A stretch of 64,000 nt of DNA from Perkinsus chesapeaki (lineage: Eukaryota; Perkinsozoa; Perkinsida; Perkinsidae), in contig JAAPAO010000021.1 in the NCBI GenBank assembly GCA_013115145.1, positions 62,001 to 126,000 on the forward strand, written 5' to 3'. The number at the start of each line of letters is the position of its first letter. The stretch's first letter is position 1. Shown one piece after another: positions 34,867 to 46,863 of this stretch. The notes beneath the pieces were generated by a model that saw only the letters and a program-made list of their open reading frames with translations, did not search any database and was not told the origin of the DNA. A program made the translations under genes and the position numbers.

Positions 34867-35301
34867 TTCTGGGGAACATCACCAAACTGGTACAGCAGGA
34901 GGAGCTCAGGATCCTCAGACCCACACGACGTACTCGGTTCCTGCCGGATAGATCGAGATTTAACGTTGTAAGGCGGAGGTTTCTTGGACAGCGACTTTGT
35001 TTTATCATCGGGCTCTACTATTGGAGGATTTGGGAAGCTGATGGCTGGAACCAAATCGATGTTTATCGTTATTTACGCACTACGAACTCAAGCACGTAGG
35101 ACATGGTGGATGTCCAAAATGGTAACCATTATTGGTAGTAGTAGAACGTGGTAAAGGGGTGATAAGAAACAACATACGTTACAGAGGAGTGGCCAGACTA
35201 GTGTGTTAGATACATTAAACGTTAGGCCATCCAACCCAATGCTACCTGGGTTACCTGGGATCAAATCGGTCATGACATCATCAGCCTAAAGTGCCGTCGA
35301 C
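34867..35301 (-). other. Possible 5' exons of LST8 or 3' region of SDA1
   Basis: Two minus-strand stretches look partly coding: one around 35054-34870 (VPAISFPNPPIVEPDDKTKS, then ELLLLYQFGDVPQ) and one starting at 35273 (MTDLIPGNPGSIGLDG). Both could be an N-terminal extension of LST8, which normally starts close to its first blade. Splice joins are not convincing, so they are left as a region. Confidence 0.35.
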
Positions 35302-38300
35302 TTACTTCCGCCTCCTCTTCTGTGGACCAACCTGCTTCTTCAGCGTGCGTACATGAGCCTGAAGATTCTTAAGCTTGTCCGATGCCCTCATTTGTCTGCG
35401 GTTCTTGATGCCTGAACAACACATCCGTCACAGCAGCGGGCCGCCGCGGGCGTCATGCAGCAGCCTACGTTCGCTATTCATTCCCATCATCATCGGCTTA
35501 TTCCTTCGTTTTTCCTTATTAGTAGTGCCTCCTCTACGATCCCTATTCTTGTAGTGATCCTTACTGTCCCTTCCCTCCTTCACAGCTAACAGCTTCTCTT
35601 GCTTCTTCGTCATCTTATTCTGACCATGGACCTTCTTCGCCCCCACCAGGCTCTCCGGATTGACAAGCCAATCGGCAGCGTCCCCTCTCGCCTCCTGACA
35701 CGATACAGCCGTCAAGTAAACGTGTGGCAGCAGCCCTGAACTATACCTCATCATCAGACTCGCTAGAGCTTCCCTCATCATCACTAGAGTACAGGTTACC
35801 AGCCTCCTCCTCATACCTACCACAGCACACTGCCTGTGAATGGGCTAATATCGCCTCCTTACTCCTTCCTAGCAGCCTGATCACCAAGCTGGAGCTGCAT
35901 GGCCTGTCGAAGCCTTAGTTTGCGCAACTTCTTAAAGTCATCATCACCAAGTACGACCTGGTCATAGTGGGTATAACAGCCCACTTGAATACTAGACTAC
36001 CTCAGCCGCTATCTTGGCTCGCTTGGCTGGCCGCTCCTCCTCCTCTTCATCCTCCTCCTCCTCTTCATCCTCCCCCTCAGCAGGATCTGAGTATTAAAAA
36101 CAGTCGAATAGTCCAGGCTACACTGTGTCCTAATTATTGCCCTTACCTTCCTCGTTCTCCCCTTCTTCTTCTTCTTCATCATCATCGCTTGCCTCCTCCA
36201 TGTCATCTAACAATGCCATGCTGTAGACTCCACCGGCTAGCTGCCCTTACCAGAATCTATCTCTAGCTCATCCTCTTCTTCCTCCTCATTATCACTCTCA
36301 CCCTCTTCTTTTTCTTCATCCATCAAATCATCACGGTTAAGCAAAGCGGCACCGTAGACATCATCAGCCACTTCTTCCCTGAGCAAACAAATTTATGGTA
36401 GCATACCACCGTGGCAGAGCCGGCAATACTTTCCACTGGTCTGCGGGAACACCAGACTAAACCCTTTCTGCTCCCCCTTTCCCTACTACCTTCCATAAAC
36501 AGGACGAGAGTCAACTCCCTTAGAGATAGCCTCACTCGCCTCCTTGCCTCTTAATGACCTTTGTAGCATAGAAGGATACCTACCAGCCACAAGGGTAATC
36601 ATAACCGACACTTCAAGACCTACACTTCTCTGTAGAGGTTCATCAGGGCCTTGCCGGCAATGGCCACTGATTTGGACTGACGGTACTTCCTGTACTCGAT
36701 GAGATCAGCTAGCTGGTCAGCATCCAATGCCTACGAGGCACATGACCATCAGCAGGGATGATACCGACTTACCAATGGGGCGCGTGAACAAATCTCACGG
36801 ACGGCATTGAGGCCGACGGCCATCACCTCTGGAGGGCAGCTTTCCGAAATGAAGTTGTTAATAACGTGTCGGACCACCGGCTGCAGCTCTGTTGGAGGGA
36901 CCTAAAGGACACTATCCTCCACGGCGGCACACATGGAGGGTTACCTGGGGATGGCAGGCAGTGGCCAGACAGGCGAGGGTCTTGGTGACATCTCTGTTGC
37001 TTGGCTTAAGCTGTCTCTGCAAGAACGGGTACCTGCAGCCACAGTCTAAGTGAATCAACCGTTAGCTCTTACAGGTTTAGCAAGATAAGCTCGTGCCTTC
37101 CAACAAGGCGACAGCAAAGAGATAACAGCAAAGAGCGATTGGTAAAGGTAATCTAAAAGGTTACGAAGATGCCAGCGAAACTCGCGCTCTTCTCATACCG
37201 TTTCAGTGCCTTGGGCAGCACAACGCTGCAACAGACGTTCGGCGAAGTTCTGGGGATCATGTAGCAAATCGATAGCGGTGAAGTCGGTAGCTGGGGACAG
37301 TCGTCCACGTTGGCAAGTGACGGGTGCTTACTTCCAACGTCCCCTTTCCCTTCTATCTCCTTCCTCTTCTTTTCAGCTGCCTTCTTTGCCCTCTCAAGCC
37401 TCTTAGTCTTCCCCTTAGTCTTCTTACCAGCACCAGTCATCTCCTGTGCAACCCTATCAACCTCCTTCTGAGCTGCCTCGGCCTCCTCCGCCTCCGAGTC
37501 ATGCCCATCTCCAGATGCCGTCATCTTCGCCAGGAAGTTGTTACCAAGGAACAGATGGACTGCCGCAGTGCTGACTTTATTGGCAGCCTCGGAGCCCGAC
37601 AACAGGCAGACTTCAGCAAGGGCGTTAACCTGAGGGCCACCCTGCACTCTGCCCCCTCCGGAGCCATAGGCACTCACCGCCGAGCTGTCCCTCCATGCCC
37701 GCTTCATGTAGAGCCCAATCATGAGGCCTGCTGCTCCCCTAAGGAGAGCTTCATTGCTCGCCGAGGTGGCCCCTAACCGAGACAGCTACTCTGAATTTGA
37801 CTACAACAGATTCGCACCCTTGCCAGAGTTCTTGATGATTTGCTGGACCAAGAAGTTCTGAACGTCTTTGCGTAACACTCCCGGTGCAGGATCCAAATAC
37901 TTCGACTTGTGCTCCTCCGTGCTTGCCTCCGCGGCGGCATCTAACACCCCCCACCATAAGCCCTATTAATGCCCCCGAATGCCCAGCACTACCATTCCCT
38001 TTATTGAGGCGACGCTTCCTCTTCTTTCCAACTGCCTTGCCCGACGTTGCCGTGGAATTTGCAATATCACTCAGTAGGGATTCTGCAAGGCAACTGAACC
38101 TCTGTGGTTACCCGGTCTCCCTACTGTGAAGCGTCCGACGAAGCTCCTTATCGTCACAGGCAAATAACCGGAACAAAGTGGGAAGAATCTTCATCAAAGG
38201 GATCATGCCACGAGAACGGATCAACAGCAGAGCGCTGACCATCGACCCTGAAACCGTCAAGCTACGGTTTTGAAGAGAGGAACGCTTTACTTCTGGCTTC

Positions 38301-38796
38301 GGGATGAAGCTGCTGTGGATCCTTGCTGAGATAACGGAGGAGCATCTCTGGGAAGTTAAGCTCTTCACGAAGGTTAGGATAGCAGTGGTACCTATGAGGG
38401 CACCCTAGGCCTGCTGGACACCAACGATGCTTACACATGGGCGATAAACATAGTAAGCTCATTAAAGCTCTTTTGTGGACGGCCCGGTCTCAGCTGCAGA
38501 GTCTCAGCAGTCGAACGGAAATGCTCGAACCTGGCAGGATCACCGTTATAGCAGTAACTGCCAACAGTAACCCCCCTACTGTCTGCGATAGTCTTCTATG
38601 TAGGCCTCGGGATCTCTCCTGATGAAGTTCTGCAGCTGTGGGAGGGACAGGCCTACGATAACACAAAGAGATGTTAGCCTTCTTCCTCCATCTCTAAAGG
38701 GTTTCAGATCTCATTGTTACTGTTTTCATCCTGATCCTCATCACCACTCTTCCGGGCCGCTTTGGCCTTGATAGGCTTATGATGCTTAGGAGGCAT
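35302..38796 (-). CDS. SDA1: SDA1, 60S ribosomal subunit biogenesis/export factor
   Basis: SDA1 is a nucleolar protein needed for maturation and export of pre-60S particles. From the ATG at 38796 (MPPKHHKPIKAKAARKSGD) a splice leads to LSLPQLQNFIRRDPEAYIED, the SDA1 N-terminal signature. Then come FNELTMFIAHV, LMKILPTLFRLFACDDKELR, HLFLGNNFLAKM followed by an acidic patch, and DFTAIDLLHDPQNFAERLL. These match human SDA1 blocks such as the SAIHLIHDPQDFAEKLL region in the same order. The C-terminal half is broken by Asp/Glu-rich and Lys-rich tracts. It ends with NRRQMRASDKLKN and a basic tail KKQVGPQKRRRK before TAA, fitting the family's basic C-terminus (TNKEKRRNKPMMM is also recognisable). 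At least eight short introns are needed, and individual boundaries are approximate. Confidence 0.88.
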
Positions 38797-39163
38797 ATAG
38801 TGAGAGAAGAAAGACTCAACACTAGACCTGACCAAATACTTACTACTCAAACGCCCTAAGACTCTTAGGCTAAGAGGTAACAAGTACGTGTCCAGTACAA
38901 GCCATGCATGGCAAGCATTTCTCAATTCAATGACAGTTGGGACGCGCGCGACGGAAAAACGCGGGGCGAAGCGCTGAGACGCATCTCGACTTGGGGTTGA
39001 GGGTTGAATTGAACCGCTCTTTTCTAAGGATGCGGCGGCCGGTGGTCATTTGGTTCCTTGATGCCTCTGGGCCTTCATCCTTTACCATGTCTTCGACATA
39101 TTGCATCTTAGACCAGCTGCTGCTTAATTTATTTCTCTTAAAGGAACCCTTTTACCATTTATA
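38797..39163. promoter_or_regulatory. Divergent promoter region between SDA1 and the oxygenase-like gene
   Basis: The two flanking start codons are 367 bases apart on opposite strands, so both promoters must lie here. A CpG-rich patch (GGGACGCGCGCGACGG and GCGGGGCGAAGCGCTG) occurs near 38940-38975. No TATA box is evident. Confidence 0.4.
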
Positions 39164-40645
39164 ATGCCAGTGCATTCCTCCCGTCCAGTGGCCCATCCTG
39201 TTATCTTCACCTACGATGAGCTCAAAGATCCTCAATCAGACCTCACAGACCGTATACTGCAGGTAACCTCTACGCCTAGAGTCCATACCGTATTTCCTCT
39301 TCATCAGGCCTTCGGTAGGGACTCTCTCGGCCTTTGCTGTGTCAGTGGCGTCCCCGCTTATCAGGAACGTCGACAGGCTTTGTTACCGAAGATCCACAGC
39401 CTCGGTAAATTGCCTCCGTCGACGCTGCAGAAGTAAGTCCACCATTCGTACGGTAGTTCGTATTGCACTACCCAGATACGCCCTACCAGAGGCCTTCTAT
39501 AACGTTGGTTGGTCCCATGGTATCGAGAAGCTTGGCGGTGGTAGACCTGACTTGGGCAAAGGATCCTTCTATGCCAACCCACTATTTGAGGATCCAGGCG
39601 AATTGGTGAGCTCATAGTGACCGGTACGAATCTCTTCTTGCGCTAGAATCGACTTGATGTAATGAAAACACTGTCGCATGGACGCCTTCGGAACCTTGTC
39701 TGCTCCTCCCTCGTGCCACTATGAGAGGGTGAACCATCAGGTTGAAGTCGGGGTGCTCCTCTCTAGTCTTTAATAAAGAATGTATCGCCACGCTATTGCT
39801 TATTAATTTAGGACCCTACCGCTCGAGAGCGTCATCCAGCATGTGCTACTCCAAACGTATGGCCCGAGGAGGTATCGGGCTTTCGTGAGGCATTCATTGA
39901 CTCTGGGGAGCTACTTGCTGAAGTTGGCGTCATGCTAGCCGGACATATGGACAAGGCCTGCCAGGCTCATGGAATTAAGGGCTGCAGTCTAGTCGAAGGT
40001 AGACCGATAGTTCCGCTCCACTTTAATATTGTACATCCCTCAGCGACGTTCAAGAACTCTCGTCTTTGTTGTGGCCGAGCCCTACACTACTATCCTCTCA
40101 AAAAGGAAGACCTCACTCATGCCTCGGAGGACTCCTGGTGTGGTTGGCATAATGACAACTCTGTTATCACCGGCCTTTTCTCGCCTATGATTCTGGATGA
40201 CGCTACGGGAATGCCGAGTACCAAGGCGGAGGACCCAGCGGCCGGCCTCTATGCCCAGAATCGACGGGGAGAGGTTCTCAAGATCCAGCTGCCTCCCGAT
40301 TGCATCGCCTTCCAACTGGGCGAGGCTGCTCAGATTATGACTGGTGGTCACTTGGTGGCCACTCCCCACATGGTCAAGGGTTCCTCTGTCACCGATGTAT
40401 CTCGGGAGCAGCTGGCTGTGTTCTTTGAGCCTGACTGGGATAGGGTCATGGGCCTACCAGATGGTATCGCTATGGATGACATGGTCAATGCTGGAGCTAA
40501 CATACCGGAGGTGCCACATCTGTCTAAACGTTATCATGGTCCTTCGGTAACGTTTGGTCAGTTCTTGGAGGACTCTTTCCGTGAATATTATAACATGAAA
40601 CTGTCTACGGGCGTCGAAGGCGATAAAACCGTTGAGGCTATGTAG
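39164..40645 (+). CDS. 2-oxoglutarate/Fe(II) oxygenase-like protein (isopenicillin N synthase-type fold)
   Basis: A fully phase-consistent three-exon model (39164-39432, 39476-39605, 39812-40645) yields 410 aa. Enzymes of this superfamily use 2-oxoglutarate and Fe(II) to hydroxylate or desaturate small molecules or proteins. The metal triad is visible: H-x-D in SWCGWHNDNSVITGLF (about residues 246 and 248) and the distal His in GGHLVATPHMVKG (about residue 313 or 319). An Arg about 12 residues later, in SREQLAVFFEPDWD, is placed to bind the co-substrate. The WCGWH..NS..TGL and GHL.ATPH blocks resemble an uncharacterised plant/protist branch rather than known antibiotic or hormone enzymes. Substrate unknown. 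Start ATG gives MPVHSSRPVAHPVIF with no targeting signal evident. Confidence 0.8.
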
Positions 40646-41368
40646 CCCCACACCTACTCAACCATGCTACTTTATCCAACAAGTTGCCTTTGAATGTTAA
40701 AAGCCGATGGGTTTTCCGAACACTTCTGGGCCTCGCTTCACAGAGTGTTCTTGACGGACGGACCAGTACTGTTTTGTTTAGTTAAGGCTGACACTAGCAA
40801 TAAACAGGCGCATGCTTGAAGACCGCCCAGCTCGACATCAAACTTGGGTTTTCGGGTTTCGAAAAGCTGCGAGGGAAATTGCCTCCTTGCTCGTTTTCCT
40901 TTTCAATTTCCATTGAGCACGATTGCTATTGTTTTACTATCGTGACAATAACAGTGTCCAGAACAATGACGTATCCTGTGGATCATGGACCAAGTCTATT
41001 AGACATTCTTACCACCATGAGAGTGACTCTACCTATTATCGATAGGAACGATTGCATATAGGTGAAGTACGAGGAGATTGATACTGAATGATGATGCCAC
41101 TTGACAATCAACATCGATCATACAGATAACACAAAGAATGATGTGGTGTGGATTTGGGAATAGTCACATGTGGCCATCTTCAACGAACGAAAGGAATTTA
41201 CTCTGCAATAGTCAGTTGGCCGCGCATTGGCCAAGTCACTACCATGACAGTGTGTACTCAATTCAACGTAACAGTAGAGCTGAAATGATACTCAATCCAA
41301 CTCAATTAAGGCATTCATATTGAAACGGAAATAACATCATGTTTAAAAAGTATTCTGTAGCATTCAAC
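40646..41368. other. Convergent intergenic region, AT-richer
   Basis: About 720 bases between two convergent stop codons. Base composition is more AT-rich than the flanks. No coding, RNA or repeat feature could be supported. Confidence 0.4.
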
Positions 41369-43061
41369 TTACAATTGATCCAAACTATCCTTTAAACTAC
41401 GGATGAGATCATCGGCATCCTAAAACAAAATAATTACACAACCGAGTCAATGACGAGTATCTTACCTCGACCCCTACAGAGACTCGAATGAAACCATCAA
41501 CGATGCCAAGTCTTTGTCTGTCCTCGGGAAGCATGTTAGCATGTGTCATAACAGCACAGGCTGTAATGATAGACTCGGTGGCACCAAGATTCTCACACAG
41601 AGACCATGGACGCTGAAGGGCCAATGAAGAGATGGCGAGGAAGAGGAGCATCTACCTGGATGGAGTTCATAAGCTTAGTACCGGCATCGGAGCCTCCAAC
41701 GACATCAAACCAGAGCATGCCACCGTGAAGGTTATTCCTGAATAGCAGAGCTGACCTTAAATGGTGAATTGCGGGAGCATCGGTGATACCTGTGGAGCTT
41801 CTTGGCGAGCTCGTGCTGAGGGTGCGACTCGAGACCAGGATAGATGACGCGAGAGCATTTAGGATGGCCTTCGAGGAACTTGCAGATCTTCATGGCAGTT
41901 TCCGATTGGCGCTGAATCCTGACGGAAGGAATGGACGACCGGTCTACAGACAGCCGCGGCTCCTCACCGCAGTTCCATCGTTTTGACGGTCTGCATCTGA
42001 ATAAAGGCCACAAACGGTGACATGATATTGCCGTGCATGTTCTGGACAAACTTCATGCGCTGGCAAAGCTCCTTGGTACGGCAGGCCAGAGCACCACCTA
42101 CCAAATATGCTCGAGCTGTAGGACGAAAGCAACCCGGTCTGACCTGTGGTGATGTTGTGGCCGTCATAGTACTTGGTCGTAGACTGCAAAGTGACATCGG
42201 CACCGAAGTCCATCGGGCGGCAGATGACAGGAGTGGCAAACGTGCTGTCACAAACATGAACGATGCCCTTCTCCCGGCAAAGGGCCGATACTGCCTCGAG
42301 GTCGACCAGCCTTAATAGAGGGTTGGTCGGGGTCTCCGAGAATACCTACAAAAGTTTCGATGTACACATCAGACGGTACAGATTTTCCGTTACCATTTTG
42401 GTATTGGGTTTGATGGCCTTCTTGATGTTTTCAATATCAGTCATATCAACAAAGGAGAACTCCATTCCCAATGGGATGAACTGTTCTCGCATAATCCTAC
42501 ACACCGAAAACAACGGTCAGCTGTCGACAGCCACGGCTTCAAAGGCCTCCAATATCTACCTGTTGGTGCCACCGTAGCTGCACTCGGTAACAACAGCGTG
42601 ATCACCGGTCTTCATCAAGGCACACACTACAGTAGTGGTAGCAGCCATACCTGTACTGAAGATTACCAACTAGGTAATACGAGCTCTTACCGGTTCCGAA
42701 AGCAGCGGCGCCACCGGGAGCCTTCTCGAGCTCGGCGATCTTGGCCTCGTAGGCACTAACAGTTGGGTTGGAACTACGAGTGTAGCTGAAGCCCTGAAAG
42801 AAAGCAATGGCTTAAGAGTAAGGTAAGATTCTCGATGACCAACCTTGGCGAGGTACTTATCGACCGACTCTTGGACAAAAGTGGTAGATAGGAAAACTGG
42901 GGTGAGGATTGCTCCGGTTTCATTGTCAGGAGAGACAGCTGAGTGAACCTATTGAAGGATACCAGTCGAGGTCTATGTTGCAAGATTCCTACGAGCTCAG
43001 TTCCCATACCAAGGGGACCGGGGATCCACTCGCCAGCGACGGTCTTCTTATCAGAGGACAT
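41369..43061 (-). CDS. Cys/Met metabolism PLP-dependent enzyme (cystathionine gamma-lyase / methionine gamma-lyase type)
   Basis: Family members use pyridoxal phosphate to cleave or make cystathionine, methionine or related thiol amino acids in the cytosol. From [15 protein letters not shown], spliced exons show [20 protein letters not shown] with GGAAAFGTG (substrate and PLP phosphate loop). A central PLP region follows, then [19 protein letters not shown], where the Lys of TKY should form the Schiff base. Next come [36 protein letters not shown], a Gly-rich [11 protein letters not shown] block, and [19 protein letters not shown] with IRVSVGVE and [16 protein letters not shown] at the end. 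These are the family blocks in order. Several short introns interrupt the gene. I cannot separate cystathionine lyase or synthase from methionine lyase by sequence alone. Confidence 0.87.
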
Positions 43062-43153
43062 CTGTCTCGATGAAAAAATGAGCCAACTGTAAAAGAACAG
43101 TTGATCTGTACACTAATCGCCTTCAATTAATCGATACGTTTGAAGCGGCGTTC
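43062..43153. promoter_or_regulatory. 92-bp divergent start region
   Basis: The start codons of the PLP enzyme (minus) and the first DCAF8-like gene (plus) are only 92 bases apart, so both 5' UTRs and promoters must share this AT-richer stretch. It contains AATTAATCGAT but no recognisable TATA box. Confidence 0.4.
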
Positions 43154-44885
43154 ATGTCCCCGTTGGATCATAGTTCAATCGAGCTAGCGCGCGCCCTAGT
43201 GATCGATTTTTTGATAGACTATCGAAGGCAGATGTACTCTCCGATGGAGGCCATCAGGTAGGCTCCGATCGGCTTCAAACTCCATCTGCTATCCGCGCTC
43301 TCCCTATGGGAAATGTCTTCACTAGGATTGGTCGGTATTCTCCTCTATCGACGGTTCATTTATATACGGTATTATTGGGATTTGTGTAGGGATGTGTCAA
43401 CAGCCTATGTTGGTCTGATGATGGTCAATTCCTCCTTACCGGTAGCGATGACAGACGTCTAGCTCTATGGAGGTTTGACAATCACGATTTCGACAGTGCT
43501 TCGGCTAAGCGACCAGTTCGCCTATTGGAGACCGGTGGGTCCAGCGGGGTGTCAGCAGCCTTCTCAAGTGGCCGGTCTCAGGGCACAGTCTCAATATCTT
43601 TCACGGTCGGTTCTTCCCGGGCAGCACATCGCTGATTGCCAGCTGCAGCCTTGACGCCTCCGTACGAGTTCACGACATCACCACTTCTACCAACATAGTG
43701 TGTAGCACCGCTCATCGGGAGAGGGTTAAAAAACTAGTAAGACTGCGTTCCGTACCCCACAGATCTCCACCATACCAAAGGTGCTGCCATGGGACTGCCC
43801 TTCCCTGGTGATATCCTGCAGCCACGATGGAACTATAAGGCAGATGGACATCAGAGATCCAGCATCATGCAAGAGCCCTGATGTAGGCGCCCCTGTGGGA
43901 CGGTGGGCTACACTGCGAGCTTCAGATACTGGCCAGTTGGAGCGAAGGCATCAATGGTATCAGCGGTGGGTGGAATCTTCGACCATATTCCTTACTAGCC
44001 GGTGGGGAGCGGCCGACACTTAGTGTGTATGATCGGCGGCGAATGCATGCGTTGCAGTGTGGTGACAGCACGGCCTCGCCGTGCGTGGTTGCCGAACTCC
44101 AAGGGCCCGACCCTGCTATATCCGATGCTGATTTGAAGGAGCTATGTGTTAGTGGTGTATGTTTATCCCAAAGTGGTAGAGTAGGTATTGGTTCATGGAT
44201 GAATGGTGAAGGTATATATGCATTTGATATTGATAATCCTAATAAACCTATTGGTCCACCATTTAAAGGACATGCTAACTCACGTACAGTTAAAGAAGTA
44301 TCATTTATTGGATTAAATCAAGAATATATTGCCAGTGGTAGCGATGATGGTAACTGGTTTGCATGGCGACTACATGGGCCTTCTCACTGTGAGCAAGCGG
44401 ACTCAGGGTCTCCGCCATCTCCTGTGGACTCACGGCTTGTCCATGTTGGTCTTGAGGCCGATCTCGAAGTGGTGAACTGTGTCCAGCAGCATCCCTCTCA
44501 GTGCTGTGTGGTCACCTCTGGCATCGAAGATGACATTAAAGTGTGGCGTCCTGAACGAGCTGTCACATTTCATCATCGCCGGCAGTCGGTGCGTGATGAT
44601 CCGAGACTGCGGCAGATAGTGACGGAGAATCTCAGCAGGACGGCTGACACTCAGGGGCTAAGTAACTTTATCCTTACCATTCTTCGTCGAAGATTCCCTC
44701 AAGCTCGCAACATCCAAAGGTTTGGCTCCACTGTAGTGTTTACGAGGTCACCGTCCTCATCGTCAGAGAGCAGTGACCCAGCTGTTGAGTCCAGCGATGC
44801 CAGCTTCACAGAGGCCATTTCCTTGGAGGTTCAATCGGCTCTCACTTCTACGGACCAGGAATCCCTCGATGATGATGACGACTGA
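43154..44885 (+). CDS. DCAF8-like WD40 protein (CUL4-DDB1 adaptor family), copy 1
   Basis: DCAF8-type proteins are WD40 substrate receptors of CUL4-DDB1 ubiquitin ligases. After MSPLDHSSIELARALVIDFL, spliced exons give GCVNSLCWSDDGQFLLTGSD, then HSLNIFHGRFFPGSTSLIAS with CSLDASVRVHDI. LVISCSHDGTIRQMDIRD, VCLSQSGRVGIGSWMNGEGI, YIASGSDDGNWFAWRL and VNCVQQHPSQCCVVTSGIED with DIKVWRP complete the propeller, followed by an acidic tail. GCVN, the N-F FLP block and VNC-QHP are the DCAF8 landmarks. The exact exon ends at 43250-43390 and 43530-43800 are uncertain. The VCLSQSG to FAWRL exon is encoded by an AT-rich block nearly identical to the tandem copy. The protein ends in five aspartates. Confidence 0.8.
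44151..44372 (+). repeat. AT-rich block 98% identical to 45993-46214, copy 1
   Basis: 222 bases that differ at only four positions from the block 1842 bases downstream. It encodes the VCLSQSGRVGIGSWMNGEGI to NWFAWRL blade. Codons are A/T-ending almost throughout (GGT, AAT, GAT, CCT, ATT), unlike the C/G-ending codons on both sides. Homology between the two genes at DNA level falls off sharply at both edges. Confidence 0.95.
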
Positions 44886-45112
44886 CGGCATGTATGATGA
44901 TCGGCCCAGTATGGAAGGAGTCATCACAGTGGGCGTGTAATTATTGCCTAGTTTCACAACGGACATACCTACGCAGTGTTCGTGCCCTTGGCTTATTGCA
45001 TCTCAGCTCCATGTCATTTTATGACCGGCATCAGTGCCGCCCCCGCCGCTACAACTGCCTCCCTGGGGGCTACCATCTTCTGGGGGCTCGAAGCCTCTCG
45101 GCGAACTGGCGC

Positions 45113-46863
45113 ATGTATCCAGCCAGATTGAAACGAAGTGAGGTTGATCTCGACGCTCACGCAGTAAGTCCCGGTAGGGTTGGCGCCCCCTATCTCCCTT
45201 GGTCGATTGTTGACTCCCTTCAGGGCTGTGTCAACACCTTATGTTGGTCTGAGGATGGCCAGCTGCTGCTATCGGGCAGCGATGACACACATCTGATGCT
45301 ATGGCGATATAGCGATATTACGGCTCGAGAGGGACTAGGGGGAACATGTCGGCCGGCGGAGATCATTCACACAGGTCGGATAGGCATGGTTGGTAGTGGA
45401 GCTGGAGCAGCTTTGGGGAGCAGGTCATAGCAGCAACATATTTCACAGCCGGTTCTTCCCGGACCGATCATTCCTTGTGGCCAGCTGTAGCCTGGACGGC
45501 AGTGTGAAGGTCATTGACATCGAGAACGGTATAGTGCTGGAGACCAGCAGTGCCCACAAGGATATGGTCACCAAACTGGTACGCCCTCGCCTCGGCTTGA
45601 TCGACTTGTGCTTATCAGGTGATACCATGGGACAGTCCTCAGTTGGTCATATCGTGTAGTGCTGACTCTACCATACGGCAGTTTGACCTCAGAGCAGGAC
45701 CGTCATCGTCGGAAATCCTCTCCCGGTGGGCAGACTGGCGAGGCGGCATCAATGCTATCAGCGGTGGATGGGCCATGCGACCCTACTCGGTGAGATTACT
45801 ACCATTGCTTCCTTTAAAGAGAGTGCATTCTACCAGATCCTAGCTGGTGGAGATTGGCCTGTAGTGCAGCTGTATGATAGAAGGCGGATGGGGTTGGACG
45901 GTCGAGCTAGCCACTCAGCACCAGGGCCTCAGCCAGTGGTCAGCCTTCGGGGACCTGCTATGAGCAATAGTCGAACTGAAAGGCTAACAGTCAGTGGTGT
46001 ATGCCTATCCCAAAGTGGTAGAGTAGGTATTGGTTCATGGATGAATGGTGAAGGTATATATGCATTTGATATTGATAATCCTAATAAACCTATTGGTCCA
46101 CCATTTAAAGGACATGCCAACTCACGTACAGTTAAAGAAGTATCATTTATTGGATTAAATCAAGAATATGTTGCCAGTGGTAGCGATGATGGTAACTGGT
46201 TTGCATGGCGACTAAGGCAGGGACATTCCAGCATCGTCCAGGAGATGGCGTCCTGCGATGACCCCGACTCTGGGACGGTCGGCTTCCCTATCGACCCTCG
46301 ACTTTGCCATGTCGGTCTCAACGCGGATTCCGAGGTCGTCAACTGTGTACAGCAGCACCCCACTGACTTCTGCGTGGCCACCGCTGGCATCGACAACGAC
46401 ATCAAAATTTGGCGCCCTTCTGGGGATCGCTCCGTCCGACCAAGTGTCACTGATATCCGACGGATCTGCCGTGAGAACTCCCTCTTGGAGTTCGGCCGCA
46501 GCAGCAACAGCATAGCTTCAATGAGCGCAATGCTCCGTTTACTAGGTGAACAGCTTAGACGGAGCGAAGTTGATGATAGCAGTGAGGATGAGGCGGAGCT
46601 CGAAGCTCGGAGGCGACTCAGGGAACTGGTAATACTGGCAGTAGGGTTAGCAGCAGCAGTGGGGGGGTCTAATGCGTGTATTGATTCAGTTGACAAGTAT
46701 GGCGGGGGAACAATCCGACTCGGACGATGACATGGAAGATGAACTTCTGAGTGATGACGATGATGACGAGGATAACGAGCGACCGAATGATAGCGATGAT
46801 GAAGACTCACCGCCAGATCCGGCCAGGCGGCGACCACGTATGATCAGATGCCTCCAGCAGTGA
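45113..46863 (+). CDS. DCAF8-like WD40 protein (CUL4-DDB1 adaptor family), copy 2
   Basis: Tandem paralogue of the preceding gene. It starts MYPARLKRSEVDLDAHA. A 60-nt GT-AG intron at 45164-45223 is stop-free and in frame, and removing it brings DAHA next to GCVNTLCWSEDGQLLLSGSD, as in DCAF8. Later blades are HSSNIFHSRFFPDRSFLVAS with CSLDGSVKVIDIEN, LVISCSADSTIRQFDLRAG, VCLSQSGRVGIGSWMNGEGI, VASGSDDGNWFAWRLRQG and VNCVQQHPTDFCVATAGIDN. A final intron at about 46630-46690 joins RREL to LTSMAGEQSDSDDD. The protein ends with a long Asp/Glu tract and a basic PARRRPRMIRCLQQ tail, so the two copies differ most in their C-termini. An upstream exon before 45113 is possible. Confidence 0.8.
45993..46214 (+). 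repeat. AT-rich block 98% identical to 44151-44372, copy 2
   Basis: Second copy of the 222-base block. The four differences are two adjacent T-to-C changes in the CLSQ codons, one T/C in GHAN and one A/G giving YVASG for YIASG. Edges coincide with loss of DNA similarity to the paralogue. Confidence 0.95.

Noticed and set aside
35967-36266. Plus-strand proline/leucine-rich frames opposite SDA1
   Set aside because: They are antisense shadows of Asp/Glu- and Lys-rich codons in the SDA1 gene; no independent start or splice evidence.
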